DNA from: Pseudarthrobacter oxydans
GTDB taxonomy: Bacteria; Actinomycetota; Actinomycetes; Actinomycetales; Micrococcaceae
Direction of reading: 5' to 3'
NCBI RefSeq assembly: GCF_013314975.1
Contig: NZ_JABTYH010000028.1
Coordinates: forward strand, 1-64,000
DNA length: 64,000 nt
Part shown: positions 8,519 through 16,769 of the stretch, piece by piece
How positions within the stretch are numbered: the first letter of the stretch is position 1
Layout of the letters: each line of letters begins with the position of its first letter
Program-made: the position numbers and the translations under genes
The notes under the pieces: model-generated
Databases searched by the model: none
What the model saw: the letters and a program-made list of their open reading frames with translations, nothing else
Told to the model about the DNA's origin: nothing

Positions 8519-9900
8519 CAATGACGGACGACAACCAGGCAACTGCATCCGCCGAAGCCAAGGCGCAGCGCAGGACTCTCGAGGATGCTGCCACGCCCTA
8601 CGCCGCGGCCTGGACCGCAACGGGGGTGCCGGCCTCGCCTGCCACCATCGATCCGGACCTGTGGCCGGAAGTTGCGCAGCCGCCGTCGGGCGCCAAAGCC
8701 GCGGTGGCCGGCAAGGCCGCCGGCCTCCTCTTCAAGGGGGCGGTCAAGCGGCTGCCCCTGCGCGTGGAGTACCCCGACGGCACCGTGCTGGGCACGGGCG
8801 GCCCGGACGCGCCGGTGATGACCATGGTGCGGCCGGAAGCGTTTGACGCCCGGATCGGCGACAACGGACTGATCGGACTGGGCGAGTCCTTCATGGCGGG
8901 GGACTGGGAGGCCAGCGACCTCGCAGGAGTCCTGGAAGTCTTTGCCGCGTCGGTGGACACGCTCATTCCCACGCCGCTGCAGAAGCTGCGCGCGCTGTAC
9001 CTGCCGCGCACACCCCGGCAGGAACGGAACGCCGAGCAGAACACGCGCAGCAACATCTCGCGGCACTACGACCTGTCCAACGAGCTGTTCTCCAACTTCC
9101 TCGACTCCACCATGAGCTATTCGTCGGCCCTGTTTCCGCTGACCTCGGGGCCCCTGGCTTCTGTCGGCTGGGAGGCGCTGGCGGAAGCGCAGCAGGCGAA
9201 GATCGACAGGCTGCTGGACAAGGCCGGCGTCGGGGCAGGCACCAGGCTCCTGGAAATCGGCACCGGTTGGGGTGAGCTGGCACTGCGGGCAGCGGCACGC
9301 GGCGCCACCGTCTACAGCGTCACCCTGTCCAGTGAACAGCAGGCCCTCGCGCAGGAACGCATTGCGGCTGCCGGCTACGCGGACAAGGTCACCGTGGCCC
9401 TGCAGGACTACCGGGCTGTTGAGGGCGAATACGACGCCGTCGTCTCGGTGGAGATGATCGAGGCCGTGGGGTACGAGTACTGGCCCATCTACTTCCAGAC
9501 CATCGACCGGGTGCTGGCACCCGGCGGGAAGGTGGCCATCCAGGCGATCACCATGCCGCATGGCCGCATGCTCGCCACCCGGAACGCCTACACCTGGGTC
9601 CACAAGTACATTTTCCCCGGCGGCTTCCTTCCCTCTGTCCGCGCCATCGAGGGCGTCACCCAGCAGCACACCACCCTGCGGGTGCGCGAGAGGATGGGCA
9701 TGGGGGACCACTACGCCGCCACCCTGCGGCTGTGGGAGGAACGGTTCCTTTCGCGCTCGCAGGAGGTAGCGGAGCTGGGCTTCGATTCGGTGTTCCAGCG
9801 GATGTGGCTGTTCTACCTGTGCTACTCGCGGGCAGGCTTCCAGTCCGGCTACCTGGACGTGCAGCAGGTTGTCCTGGACCGCCGGGAGGCGCAGCTCTAG
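8515..9900 (+). CDS. Cyclopropane-fatty-acyl-phospholipid synthase family methyltransferase
   Basis: SAM-dependent methyltransferase of 461 aa acting on double bonds of phospholipid acyl chains. The SAM motif I (LLEIGTGWGELALRAA) is near residue 245. The CFA signature NISRHYDLSNELFSNFLDST precedes it, and VSVEMIEAVGYEYWPIYF follows. A roughly 150-residue N-terminal domain typical of CFA synthases is present. ATG 8515 has AGGAGG 7 nt upstream and overlaps the DUF1365 stop. A longer in-frame reading to 8125 is only a shadow of DUF1365. The product could be a cyclopropane, a methyl-branched or, with the flavoprotein, a further oxidised fatty acid. Confidence 0.92.
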   Translation: MTMTDDNQATASAEAKAQRRTLEDAATPYAAAWTATGVPASPATIDPDLWPEVAQPPSGAKAAVAGKAAGLLFKGAVKRLPLRVEYPDGTVLGTGGPDAPVMTMVRPEAFDARIGDNGLIGLGESFMAGDWEASDLAGVLEVFAASVDTLIPTPLQKLRALYLPRTPRQERNAEQNTRSNISRHYDLSNELFSNFLDSTMSYSSALFPLTSGPLASVGWEALAEAQQAKIDRLLDKAGVGAGTRLLEIGTGWGELALRAAARGATVYSVTLSSEQQALAQERIAAAGYADKVTVALQDYRAVEGEYDAVVSVEMIEAVGYEYWPIYFQTIDRVLAPGGKVAIQAITMPHGRMLATRNAYTWVHKYIFPGGFLPSVRAIEGVTQQHTTLRVRERMGMGDHYAATLRLWEERFLSRSQEVAELGFDSVFQRMWLFYLCYSRAGFQSGYLDVQQVVLDRREAQL

Positions 9901-10149
9901 CCGCTGCGGCCGGGCGGCTGCCGCCGCCGTGCGTTTCATCACCATGAGGGGTTCCGGAGGTCACGTCGGGGCCCCTTTTTGGTGCCCGCGTGCGGCTGCC
10001 CGGGGCTGCGCGACACGCCGTCTTTTCCCCGACACGCTGGGGGAAAATTGTGGCTAAGTACTCCACAGGGTGTGGACTCCCTCCCCAAAAACAGCGGGAT
10101 TCCGGACATTTTGGGGGTACCGGCCTGTGGATTAAAAGTGCATTAAATG

Positions 10150-10165
10150 ACATACTTGTAATACA
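10150..10165. promoter_or_regulatory. Weak NrdR-box-like site (distal)
   Basis: ACATACTTGTAATACA partly fits the ACACWATATNTWGTGT pattern. It lies about four helical turns before the better box at 10193, which agrees with the tandem arrangement NrdR needs. It is weak on its own. Confidence 0.35.
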
Positions 10166-10192
10166 TCATCTTGGGGTTCCAAAGAGGCGTCT

Positions 10193-10208
10193 GCACTAGA
10201 TGTAGTAT
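10193..10208. promoter_or_regulatory. NrdR box upstream of nrdH
   Basis: GCACTAGATGTAGTAT closely follows the NrdR consensus with its CACTA/TAGTg half sites. It lies about 60 nt upstream of nrdH, so the ATP-cone repressor NrdR probably represses this operon when dATP is high. Confidence 0.6.
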
Positions 10209-10270
10209 CTAGGTACAGCTTGGGCGGGGACACCGGACCAGCAAGTTTTCCAGAAAAGGGGACAGGAACC

Positions 10271-10516
10271 ATGACCGTAACGGTTTACACAAAGCCTGCT
10301 TGTGTTCAGTGCAACGCCACCTACCGGGCGCTCGACAAAAAGGGCATCACCTACCAGAGCGTTGACATCTCCCAGGACGCCGAGGCCCTCGAGCGCCTGA
10401 AGTCACTGGGCTACATGCAGGCACCCGTTGTGGTCACGGACCAGGACCACTGGTCAGGTTTCCGCCCGGACAAGATCGAGGAACTGGCTCTCTCCGGCGT
10501 TTCCTCTGTGGCATAG
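10271..10516 (+). CDS. nrdH: Glutaredoxin-like NrdH redoxin
   Basis: Thioredoxin-fold electron donor to the class Ib ribonucleotide reductase, 81 aa. The redox pair is C11-V-Q-C14, the usual NrdH motif. The C-terminus carries WSGFRPDKIEEL, the NrdH hallmark that prevents glutathione use and favours thioredoxin reductase. ATG 10271 sits after AGGAA at a normal distance; a longer frame from 10220 has no family support. It is the first gene of nrdH-I-E-F in canonical order. Confidence 0.96.
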   Translation: MTVTVYTKPACVQCNATYRALDKKGITYQSVDISQDAEALERLKSLGYMQAPVVVTDQDHWSGFRPDKIEELALSGVSSVA

Positions 10517-10553
10517 GGACCCTTTCCCTGCCGGCAATCAACAACCAGCCGAG

Positions 10554-11057
10554 GTGACTTCAACGGCAGCACCAGCAGTCCAGGATTTCCACGCGGCTCA
10601 GCGTGTGGATTCTTCCGGGCCGGTCCCGCCGGTAGTCACCGGCAGCCGGCTCATCTACTTTTCCTCGGCATCCGAGAACACCAGCCGCTTTGTCTCGAAG
10701 CTTGGCCGTGAGGTTGCCCGGATCCCGCTCTTAGCCAAGGAAGCACCCCTCCTCGCCACCCGGCCGTTTGTGCTGGTGGTGCCCACCTACGGTGGCACCG
10801 GGGGAGAGGGTTCCGTCCCCAAGCAAGTCATCCGGTTCCTGAACAACCCGCAGAACAGGGAACTCCTGCGCGGAGTCATTGGGGCCGGCAACACCAACTT
10901 CGGGGACAACTACTGCATGGCGGGGGACATCATCGCCGCCAAGTGCGGAGTGCCGCACCTCTACCGCTTCGAATTAATGGGCACGCCAGAAGACGTGGCC
11001 CGCGTAAACAATGGATTGGACACGTTTTGGACACGACTGTCGCAGACACAGAAGTAA
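10554..11057 (+). CDS. nrdI: NrdI flavodoxin-like maturase
   Basis: FMN protein that supplies the oxidant for assembling the Mn2-tyrosyl radical in NrdF. The 167-aa frame starts at GTG 10554 and has a roughly 25-residue N-terminal extension before the core (LIYFSSASENTSRFVSKL). FMN-binding loops are visible as VVPTYGGTGG and GNTNFGDNYCMAGD. The RBS before the GTG is weak. The gene lies 37 nt after nrdH. The tail runs to YRFELMGTPEDVARVN, typical for the family. Confidence 0.94.
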   Translation: MTSTAAPAVQDFHAAQRVDSSGPVPPVVTGSRLIYFSSASENTSRFVSKLGREVARIPLLAKEAPLLATRPFVLVVPTYGGTGGEGSVPKQVIRFLNNPQNRELLRGVIGAGNTNFGDNYCMAGDIIAAKCGVPHLYRFELMGTPEDVARVNNGLDTFWTRLSQTQK

Positions 11058-11077
11058 CCAGGGCCGAGAAGCCCGAG

Positions 11078-13198
11078 ATGCCCGCAGCGTACAAGGGCCT
11101 GGGCTACCACGAGCTCAACGCGATGCTGAACCTGTACGGCCCCAACGGCGAGATCCAGTTTGAGGCCGACCGTGAGGCTGCGCACCAGTACTTCCTGCAG
11201 CACGTCAACAACAACACTGTGTTCTTCCACGACCTGGAAGAGAAGCTCGACTACCTGGTGAAGAACCAGTACTACGAGCGCGAAACGCTGGACCAGTACA
11301 CGATGAACTTCATCCGTGAGCTGTTCAACCGCGCGTACAAGAAGAAGTTCCGCTTCGAGACCTTCCTGGGTGCGTTCAAGTTCTACACGTCCTACACGCT
11401 GAAGACGTTCGACGGCAAGCGTTTCCTGGAGCGCTACGAGGACCGCGTCTGCATGGTTGCCCTGCACCTGGCGCGTGGCAACGAGCAGCTTGCCCTGCAG
11501 ATGGTGGATGAGATCATCGAGGGCCGCTTCCAGCCGGCCACTCCCACCTTCCTGAACGCCGGCAAGAAGCAGCGCGGCGAGCTGGTCTCCTGCTTCCTGC
11601 TCCGCATCGAAGACAACATGGAGTCGATCGGCCGCTCCATCAACTCCGCCCTGCAGCTCTCCAAGCGCGGAGGCGGTGTGGCTTTCGCGCTGACCAACAT
11701 CCGCGAGGTGGGCGCGCCCATCAAGCAGATCGAGAACCAGTCCTCCGGTGTCATCCCCGTGATGAAGCTCCTCGAAGACAGCTTCTCCTACGCCAACCAG
11801 CTCGGTGCCCGCCAGGGTGCGGGAGCTGTGTACCTGCACGCGCACCACCCGGACATTTACCGCTTCCTGGACACCAAGCGCGAGAACGCGGACGAGAAGA
11901 TCCGCATCAAGACACTCTCCCTCGGCGTCGTCATCCCGGACATCACGTTCGAGCTGGCCAAGCGGGACGAGGACATGTACCTGTTCTCCCCGTACGACGT
12001 CGAACGCGTCTACGGCATGCCGTTCTCCGACGTCTCGGTCACCGAGAAGTACTACGAGATGGTGGACGACTCCCGGATCAAGAAGACCAAGATCAAGGCG
12101 CGCGAGTTCTTCCAGACGCTCGCCGAGATCCAGTTCGAGTCCGGCTACCCGTACATCATGTTCGAGGACACCGTGAACCGGGCCAACCCGATCGACGGCA
12201 AGATCATCATGTCCAACCTGTGCTCGGAAATCCTCCAGGTCTCCCAGCCCACCACGTACAACGATGACCTGTCCTACGATGAGACCGGCAAGGACATCTC
12301 CTGCAACCTGGGCTCGCTGAACATCGCCAAGACCATGGACAGCCCGGACTTCGGCCTGACCATCGAGACGGCCATCCGGTCCCTCTCGGCGGTGTCCGAC
12401 ATGTCCAACATCACCTCGGTGCCGTCCATCGCCAAGGGCAACGACCAGAGCCACGCCATCGGCCTGGGCCAGATGAACCTCCACGGCTACCTGGCCCGTG
12501 AGCGGGTGCACTACGGTTCCGAAGAGGGCCTGGATTTCACCAACATCTACTTCTACTCGGTGGTGTACCACGCCGTCCGCGCGTCCAACCTGCTGGCCAT
12601 GGAAACCGGCCAGACCTTCGGCGGGTTCGAGAAGTCCAAGTACGCCTCCGGCGAGTTCTTCGACAAGTACACGGAGCAGGAATGGGTGCCGCAGACCGAG
12701 AAGGTTGCGGAGCTGTTCAAGAACGTGCACATCCCCACGCAGGCTGACTGGCTGGCGCTGAAGGCCTCGGTCATGGAGCACGGCATCTACAACCAGAACC
12801 TGCAGGCTGTTCCGCCCACCGGCTCGATCTCCTACATCAACAACTCCACCTCCTCGATCCACCCGGTGGCGTCCAAGATCGAGATCCGCAAGGAAGGCAA
12901 GCTGGGCCGCGTGTACTACCCGGCGCCTTACCTCACCAACGACAACCTGGAGTACTACCAGGACGCGTACGAGATCGGCTACGAGAAGGTCATCGACACC
13001 TACGCCGCTGCAACGCAGCACGTGGATCAGGGCCTGTCCCTGACGCTGTTCTTCAAGGACACCGCCACCACGCGCGACATCAACAAGGCCCAGATCTACG
13101 CCTGGAAGAAGGGCATCAAGACCATTTACTACATCCGTCTCCGCCAGCTCGCGCTGGAAGGGACCGAGGTTGAGGGCTGCGTCAGCTGCATGCTGTAG
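11078..13198 (+). CDS. nrdE: Class Ib ribonucleoside-diphosphate reductase, alpha subunit
   Basis: Catalytic subunit that reduces NDPs to dNDPs. The 706 aa is usual for NrdE and very similar to the mycobacterial protein (LNAMLNLYGPNGEIQF, PATPTFLNAGKKQRGE, NLCSEILQVS, NQNLQAVPPTGSISYI). Active-site cysteines are seen in VSCFLLR and NLCSE, and the C-terminal redox tail ends EGCVSCML. No N-terminal ATP cone is present, as expected for class Ib, so control is probably transcriptional through NrdR. ATG 11078 is chosen; an alternative TTG at 11027 would overlap nrdI by about 30 nt and add a 17-residue extension of the kind some relatives have. Confidence 0.96.
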   Translation: MPAAYKGLGYHELNAMLNLYGPNGEIQFEADREAAHQYFLQHVNNNTVFFHDLEEKLDYLVKNQYYERETLDQYTMNFIRELFNRAYKKKFRFETFLGAFKFYTSYTLKTFDGKRFLERYEDRVCMVALHLARGNEQLALQMVDEIIEGRFQPATPTFLNAGKKQRGELVSCFLLRIEDNMESIGRSINSALQLSKRGGGVAFALTNIREVGAPIKQIENQSSGVIPVMKLLEDSFSYANQLGARQGAGAVYLHAHHPDIYRFLDTKRENADEKIRIKTLSLGVVIPDITFELAKRDEDMYLFSPYDVERVYGMPFSDVSVTEKYYEMVDDSRIKKTKIKAREFFQTLAEIQFESGYPYIMFEDTVNRANPIDGKIIMSNLCSEILQVSQPTTYNDDLSYDETGKDISCNLGSLNIAKTMDSPDFGLTIETAIRSLSAVSDMSNITSVPSIAKGNDQSHAIGLGQMNLHGYLARERVHYGSEEGLDFTNIYFYSVVYHAVRASNLLAMETGQTFGGFEKSKYASGEFFDKYTEQEWVPQTEKVAELFKNVHIPTQADWLALKASVMEHGIYNQNLQAVPPTGSISYINNSTSSIHPVASKIEIRKEGKLGRVYYPAPYLTNDNLEYYQDAYEIGYEKVIDTYAAATQHVDQGLSLTLFFKDTATTRDINKAQIYAWKKGIKTIYYIRLRQLALEGTEVEGCVSCML

Positions 13199-13215
13199 CT
13201 TCAACCAACGCGACA

Positions 13216-13247
13216 GTACGACGGCGGGCGCCCGCCCGCCGTCGTAC
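13216..13247 (+). terminator. Perfect hairpin between nrdE and nrdF
   Basis: GTACGACGGCGGGCG is followed almost directly by its exact complement, a 15-bp palindrome with a minimal loop. It is followed by CTTTAACTTA rather than a pure T-run. It may partly terminate or attenuate transcription into nrdF, or protect the nrdE message. Confidence 0.55.
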
Positions 13248-13288
13248 GCTTTAACTTAGTGAAACCCACCCAACGCTTAGGGGATGAC

Positions 13289-14263
13289 ATGACCGAGAAG
13301 GTCAAGCTGCTTAGCCACGTCGAGGCCATCAACTGGAACCGCATCCAGGACGACAAGGACGTCGACGTCTGGAACCGCCTGGTCAACAACTTCTGGCTGC
13401 CGGAGAAGGTGCCGCTGTCCAACGACGTCCAGTCCTGGAACACGCTGACGCCTGCCGAGCAGCAGCTCACCATGCGCGTCTTCACCGGACTGACCCTGCT
13501 GGACACCATTCAGGGCACCGTTGGTGCCGTTTCCCTGATTCCGGATGCGCTGACCCCGCACGAGGAGGCCGTGTACACGAACATCGCGTTCATGGAGTCG
13601 GTGCACGCCAAGAGCTATTCCTCGATCTTCTCCACGCTGGCCTCCACCAAGGAGATCGACGAGGCGTTCCGCTGGTCCACCGAGAACGAGAACCTTCAGA
13701 AGAAGGCGCAGATCGTGATGGACTACTATCAGGGTGACGACCCCCTGAAGCGGAAGGTGGCCTCCACGCTGCTGGAGAGCTTCCTGTTCTACTCGGGCTT
13801 CTACCTGCCCATGTACTGGTCCTCACGCGCCAAGCTGACGAACACGGCCGACCTGATCCGCCTGATCATCCGCGATGAGGCAGTGCACGGCTACTACATC
13901 GGCTACAAGTTCCAAAAGGGCCTGGAGAGGGTTTCCGAGGAGAAGCGCCAGGAAATCAAGGACTACACGTTCGAGCTGCTGTTCGAGCTGTACGAGAACG
14001 AGGTCCAGTACACGCACGACCTCTACGACGGCGTGGGCCTGGCCGAAGACGTCAAGAAGTTCCTGCACTACAACGCCAACAAGGCCCTGATGAACCTGGG
14101 CTACGAGGCCATGTTCCCGGCGTCCGTCACTGACGTGAACCCGGCCATTCTCTCCGCCCTGTCCCCGAACGCTGACGAGAACCACGACTTCTTCTCCGGG
14201 TCCGGTTCGTCCTACGTGATCGGCAAGGCCGTCAACACCGAGGATGAGGACTGGGACTTCTAA
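13289..14263 (+). CDS. nrdF: Class Ib ribonucleoside-diphosphate reductase, beta subunit
   Basis: Radical-generating subunit, 324 aa. Metal ligands are visible in helices: Glu and His in FMESVHAKSYS, Glu in LLESFLFYSGFY, and Glu/His in IIRDEAVHGYYIGYK. The N-terminus (VEAINWNRIQDDKDVDVWNRL) and the C-terminal subunit-binding tail (EDEDWDF) are typical. ATG 13289 has AGGGGA 7 nt upstream. It follows nrdE by 90 nt with a hairpin in between, and a strong terminator follows it, closing the operon. Confidence 0.97.
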   Translation: MTEKVKLLSHVEAINWNRIQDDKDVDVWNRLVNNFWLPEKVPLSNDVQSWNTLTPAEQQLTMRVFTGLTLLDTIQGTVGAVSLIPDALTPHEEAVYTNIAFMESVHAKSYSSIFSTLASTKEIDEAFRWSTENENLQKKAQIVMDYYQGDDPLKRKVASTLLESFLFYSGFYLPMYWSSRAKLTNTADLIRLIIRDEAVHGYYIGYKFQKGLERVSEEKRQEIKDYTFELLFELYENEVQYTHDLYDGVGLAEDVKKFLHYNANKALMNLGYEAMFPASVTDVNPAILSALSPNADENHDFFSGSGSSYVIGKAVNTEDEDWDF

Positions 14264-14294
14264 GTCCGCCTTTCATCATCACCAAAGGCTGCTG

Positions 14295-14335
14295 CCAACG
14301 GCCCCGCACGTCCAGTGCGGGGCCGTTGGGCTTTT
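14295..14335 (+). terminator. Rho-independent terminator after nrdF
   Basis: CCAACGGCCCCGCAC pairs perfectly with GTGCGGGGCCGTTGG over a 5-nt loop and is followed by GCTTTT. It lies 31 nt after the nrdF stop and ends the nrd operon. Confidence 0.85.
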
Positions 14336-14370
14336 CGCCAGGCAGCCGTTCCGGGCGGGCATCCCAAGCC

Positions 14371-15138
14371 TCAGAACAGCGGCCAGGGCACCGCCGACAT
14401 GTGACCGCGTGGAGCGGGAAACCGGCCCGCCGAGCGCAACCGGGCGCAGCGTGCAGCGAGCGAGGAAATTTCCTCGGCGCTGAGCAGGTCAGCCAGGTTC
14501 CGGCCCAGGTCACCGTCCAGTCCTTCGCTGACGCGGTCGATACCCTCAAGCTCCTCGGCGGTCAGGGCGTCCCCCAGCCACCCCCACAGCACCGTGCGCA
14601 GCTTGTGGTCACGGTGGAAGGTAAGCCCGTGGTCCACGCCGTGCCGGTGTCCGTCCGTCATGGCAAGGATGTGGTCGCCTTTGCGGTCGGCGTTGTTGAC
14701 GACGACGTCGAACACCGCCATGCGCCTGAGCGCCGGGGAGTCCTCGTGGATGAGGGCGACCATCCGACCGGTCTCATCCTGGCCCTCGAGGACGTGTTTC
14801 CAACCGATCTCAGGTACGTCGTCCGACGCAACGAGGTCCACCGCGTTCTGGTCGGGGTCTGCCTCCTGCCACAGCTGCACCATCCCTTCGCCCAACGGAC
14901 CATCGCGCAGCCAGGTGCGGGGCACCACGTTCCATCCGAGGACCTCCGAGACCAGATAAGCGGCAACCTCCCTGTGGGCAAGGACCCCGTCGGGAAAATC
15001 CCACAGCGGTTTCTCCCCGGCAACCGGCTTATAGACAACCGCCGTGTCGCCGATGCTGCCCAGGAAGGTGGCGTTCGACGCCGTCGTGATGCGCCCCGTG
15101 AGCGTCAGCTCGGCCGTCACCAGGTCGGGCGCAGGCAT
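14371..15138 (-). CDS. SCO1664 family protein (kinase-like fold)
   Basis: Protein of 255 aa of the actinobacterial SCO1664 family, distantly like phosphatidylinositol-kinase/HipA-type folds. Visible family marks are VVYKPVAGEKPLWDFPDG (nucleotide-binding lysine region), HREVAAYLVSEVLGW, DVVVNNADRKGDHIL (catalytic-loop-like Asn/Asp) and VDHGLTFH. ATG 15138 overlaps the stop of the DUF3090 gene. It is the third gene of the conserved phosphatase-DUF3090-SCO1664 set. The molecular function and substrate are unknown. Confidence 0.88.
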   Translation of the reverse strand: MPAPDLVTAELTLTGRITTASNATFLGSIGDTAVVYKPVAGEKPLWDFPDGVLAHREVAAYLVSEVLGWNVVPRTWLRDGPLGEGMVQLWQEADPDQNAVDLVASDDVPEIGWKHVLEGQDETGRMVALIHEDSPALRRMAVFDVVVNNADRKGDHILAMTDGHRHGVDHGLTFHRDHKLRTVLWGWLGDALTAEELEGIDRVSEGLDGDLGRNLADLLSAEEISSLAARCARLRSAGRFPAPRGHMSAVPWPLF

Positions 15139-15692
15139 CAGGCCTCGGGCAGGGTGCAGACGTGACCGTCCGCGTCTACGGGGTAACCACACAGCGGGCA
15201 CGCCGGACGCCCGGCGCCCACAACCTCCCGCGTGCGCTTGGCGAAGGCGCGGGCGGTGCCGACCGGCATCCGCACCAGCAGCATTTCGGGCACGTCGGCG
15301 TCGTCCTCATCAAGCGGTTCGTCGCCGTTATCAGCGTCGACATCGGAGATGGGGTAGGCCTCGATCACGACCTGGGCCGTTGTCGGGTCCCAACCTAAGC
15401 TCATGGCGCCGGTCCGGAACTGCTCCTGAACGGCCTCGAGCTGGTCATTGTCAACCAATTCAATGGGAGTACTGCTGGGGACGCTGTGAGGGTTCCCGTC
15501 AATGGTGAGAAGCTGGTCGAGGATTTCGTCGATCTTCTCCGCGAGCAGGGCCGACTGCTGCTTCTCCATGGCGATACTGACCGTCTGATTCCCTGCCCGC
15601 ACCTGCAGGTAGAACGTCCGTGCCCCCGGAGGGCCAATGGTGCCGACGACTACCCGATCGGGCCAGTCGAACTCATGAACACGTGTAGGCAT
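15138..15692 (-). CDS. DUF3090 family protein
   Basis: A 184-aa protein of the DUF3090 family, known mainly from actinobacteria. The N-terminus VHEFDWPDRVVVGTIG and the TFYLQVRAG strand are typical. The middle holds an acidic, low-complexity loop (about residues 118-133). A C-terminal CPLCGYPVDADGHVC has four cysteines and a His that can form a zinc ribbon. It sits between, and is coupled by close spacing or overlap to, the histidine phosphatase and SCO1664-like genes. The function is unknown; the ribbon suggests nucleic-acid or protein binding. Confidence 0.9.
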   Translation of the reverse strand: MPTRVHEFDWPDRVVVGTIGPPGARTFYLQVRAGNQTVSIAMEKQQSALLAEKIDEILDQLLTIDGNPHSVPSSTPIELVDNDQLEAVQEQFRTGAMSLGWDPTTAQVVIEAYPISDVDADNGDEPLDEDDADVPEMLLVRMPVGTARAFAKRTREVVGAGRPACPLCGYPVDADGHVCTLPEA

Positions 15693-15716
15693 AAGAGCAT
15701 TTTAGGCACAGGCGCC

Positions 15717-16409
15717 TCAAGGCGCCTGGTGCCCTGCACCGCCGCCCACCGGCGCGTCGGTGGAGTGGACGCCATTCGACAGCCAGGACAGATCCCCGGC
15801 CTCGGTGTTGGTCGCGTAAACGCTTGGCCTTGTGGCACTGTAGCGCACGATCGATACGGAGGCCGGACCCACGTTAATTCGCTGGAACAGGTCCAGGTGC
15901 ATGCCCAGTGCGTCGGCGATGATGGATTTGATGACGTCACCGTGGCTCACCGCCACCCATACGGCTCCTGGCCCGTACTCGGCTTCGAAGGCGGCATCGT
16001 GGCGGCGAATGGCGGCCACCGCCCGGGCCTGCATCCCGGCCATGGATTCACCGCCGGGAAAGACGACGGCGGACGGCTGGGATTGCACGGCCGACCACAG
16101 ATCTTCGGTTGCGAGGTCACTGAGCATGCGGCCCTGCCACTGGCCGTAATCGCATTCGGTAAGGTCGGGTTCCACCGGCGCGTACGGAGTGCCGGCCTGG
16201 CGGTCGAGGATGAGCTGGGCGGTCTGCTGGCAACGCTCGAGAGGGCTCGATACCACCCCGACGACCGGCACCGCCGCGAGCCGTTCTCCGGTCAAAGCCG
16301 CCTGCTCGCGCCCGGTCTGGTCCAGGCTGACACCGGCGGCCCGCCCGGCCAGCAGTCCAGTGGCATTGGCTGTGGTGCGTCCGTGCCGCACGAGGATAAC
16401 TGTTGCCAT
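15717..16409 (-). CDS. Histidine phosphatase family protein (MSMEG_4193-like)
   Basis: Branch-2-type phosphatase/mutase-like protein, 230 aa, starting MATVILVRHGRTTANATG, with the catalytic phospho-His in RHGRT. The second catalytic His is in VAVSHGDVIKSIIADAL. SSPLERCQQTAQLI and TECDYGQWQGRML are also family features. It is the first gene of the three-gene actinobacterial operon with DUF3090 (24 nt downstream) and SCO1664. The substrate is unknown; related proteins are annotated as putative phosphomutases, but no evidence for a mutase is visible. Confidence 0.92.
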   Translation of the reverse strand: MATVILVRHGRTTANATGLLAGRAAGVSLDQTGREQAALTGERLAAVPVVGVVSSPLERCQQTAQLILDRQAGTPYAPVEPDLTECDYGQWQGRMLSDLATEDLWSAVQSQPSAVVFPGGESMAGMQARAVAAIRRHDAAFEAEYGPGAVWVAVSHGDVIKSIIADALGMHLDLFQRINVGPASVSIVRYSATRPSVYATNTEAGDLSWLSNGVHSTDAPVGGGAGHQAP

Positions 16410-16769
16410 CCACCCAGCCTATCCACCCGCACGATGGCAGTGTGCGCCGGGGCCCATGGAAACCGGCAACCTTGCCCCTATCGGTTCAGCAAAGGGCATC
16501 GGGTGCTACTGGGCTAAGAAGGCCGAACCCATAATGCTGCGCCGGTGCGGGCTTAGGGTGCGGCAATGACGATGTTCTTGTGGATCGCCTTCCACCCATC
16601 ACCGGCTGTCCGCGGCTGGCGTTGGCCGGTCACATTCGAAAAACAAGCGTTCCCGCTGCAGCCGCCCAACAATGCGGATACTGTGGCTTCACCACGTGTA
16701 GGCGTGACCTGGGAGCAGCGGGCAGGGTCGTAATGAGCTGGCAGAACCGCCCGCGACCCAAGGACCTTC
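16410..16769. other. Gap with no well-supported gene
   Basis: Apart from one weak small frame at 16566-16733, nothing convincing is seen. Codon-position GC bias is mixed and no strong hairpin or promoter stands out. Confidence 0.5.
16566..16733 (+). CDS. Possible small protein (55 aa)
   Basis: ATG-TAA frame beginning MTMFLWIAFHPSPAVRGW and ending VTWEQRAGS. Third positions are mostly G/C and a weak AGGG lies 9 nt upstream. No family is recognised. It could be chance in high-GC DNA; it is listed because the region otherwise lacks genes. Confidence 0.25.
   Translation: MTMFLWIAFHPSPAVRGWRWPVTFEKQAFPLQPPNNADTVASPRVGVTWEQRAGS

Larger units (their letters stand above)
9901..10270 (+). other. Long non-coding leader/regulatory region of the nrdHIEF operon
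   Basis: No gene is supported. Three inverted repeats stand out: TTTTCCCC/GGGGAAAA (10023-10047), TCCACA-GGG-TGTGGA (10062-10076) and CCCCAAAA/TTTTGGGG (10083-10117). Three 9-mers resemble DnaA boxes: TACTCCACA at 10059, GAGTCCACA on the minus strand at 10071-10079 and TAATCCACA on the minus strand at 10127-10135. AT content rises around 10120-10175, where the promoter is likely. NrdR-like boxes follow. Confidence 0.6.

Noticed and set aside
10554..10554. nrdI as frameshifted because of its weak ribosome site
   Set aside because: The frame is intact from the GTG to the stop with all FMN motifs; a weak RBS is tolerable in a coupled operon.
10961..13204. 747-codon minus-strand frame
   Set aside because: Shadow of nrdE; no motif, composition dominated by Val/Leu/Gly from reversed codons.
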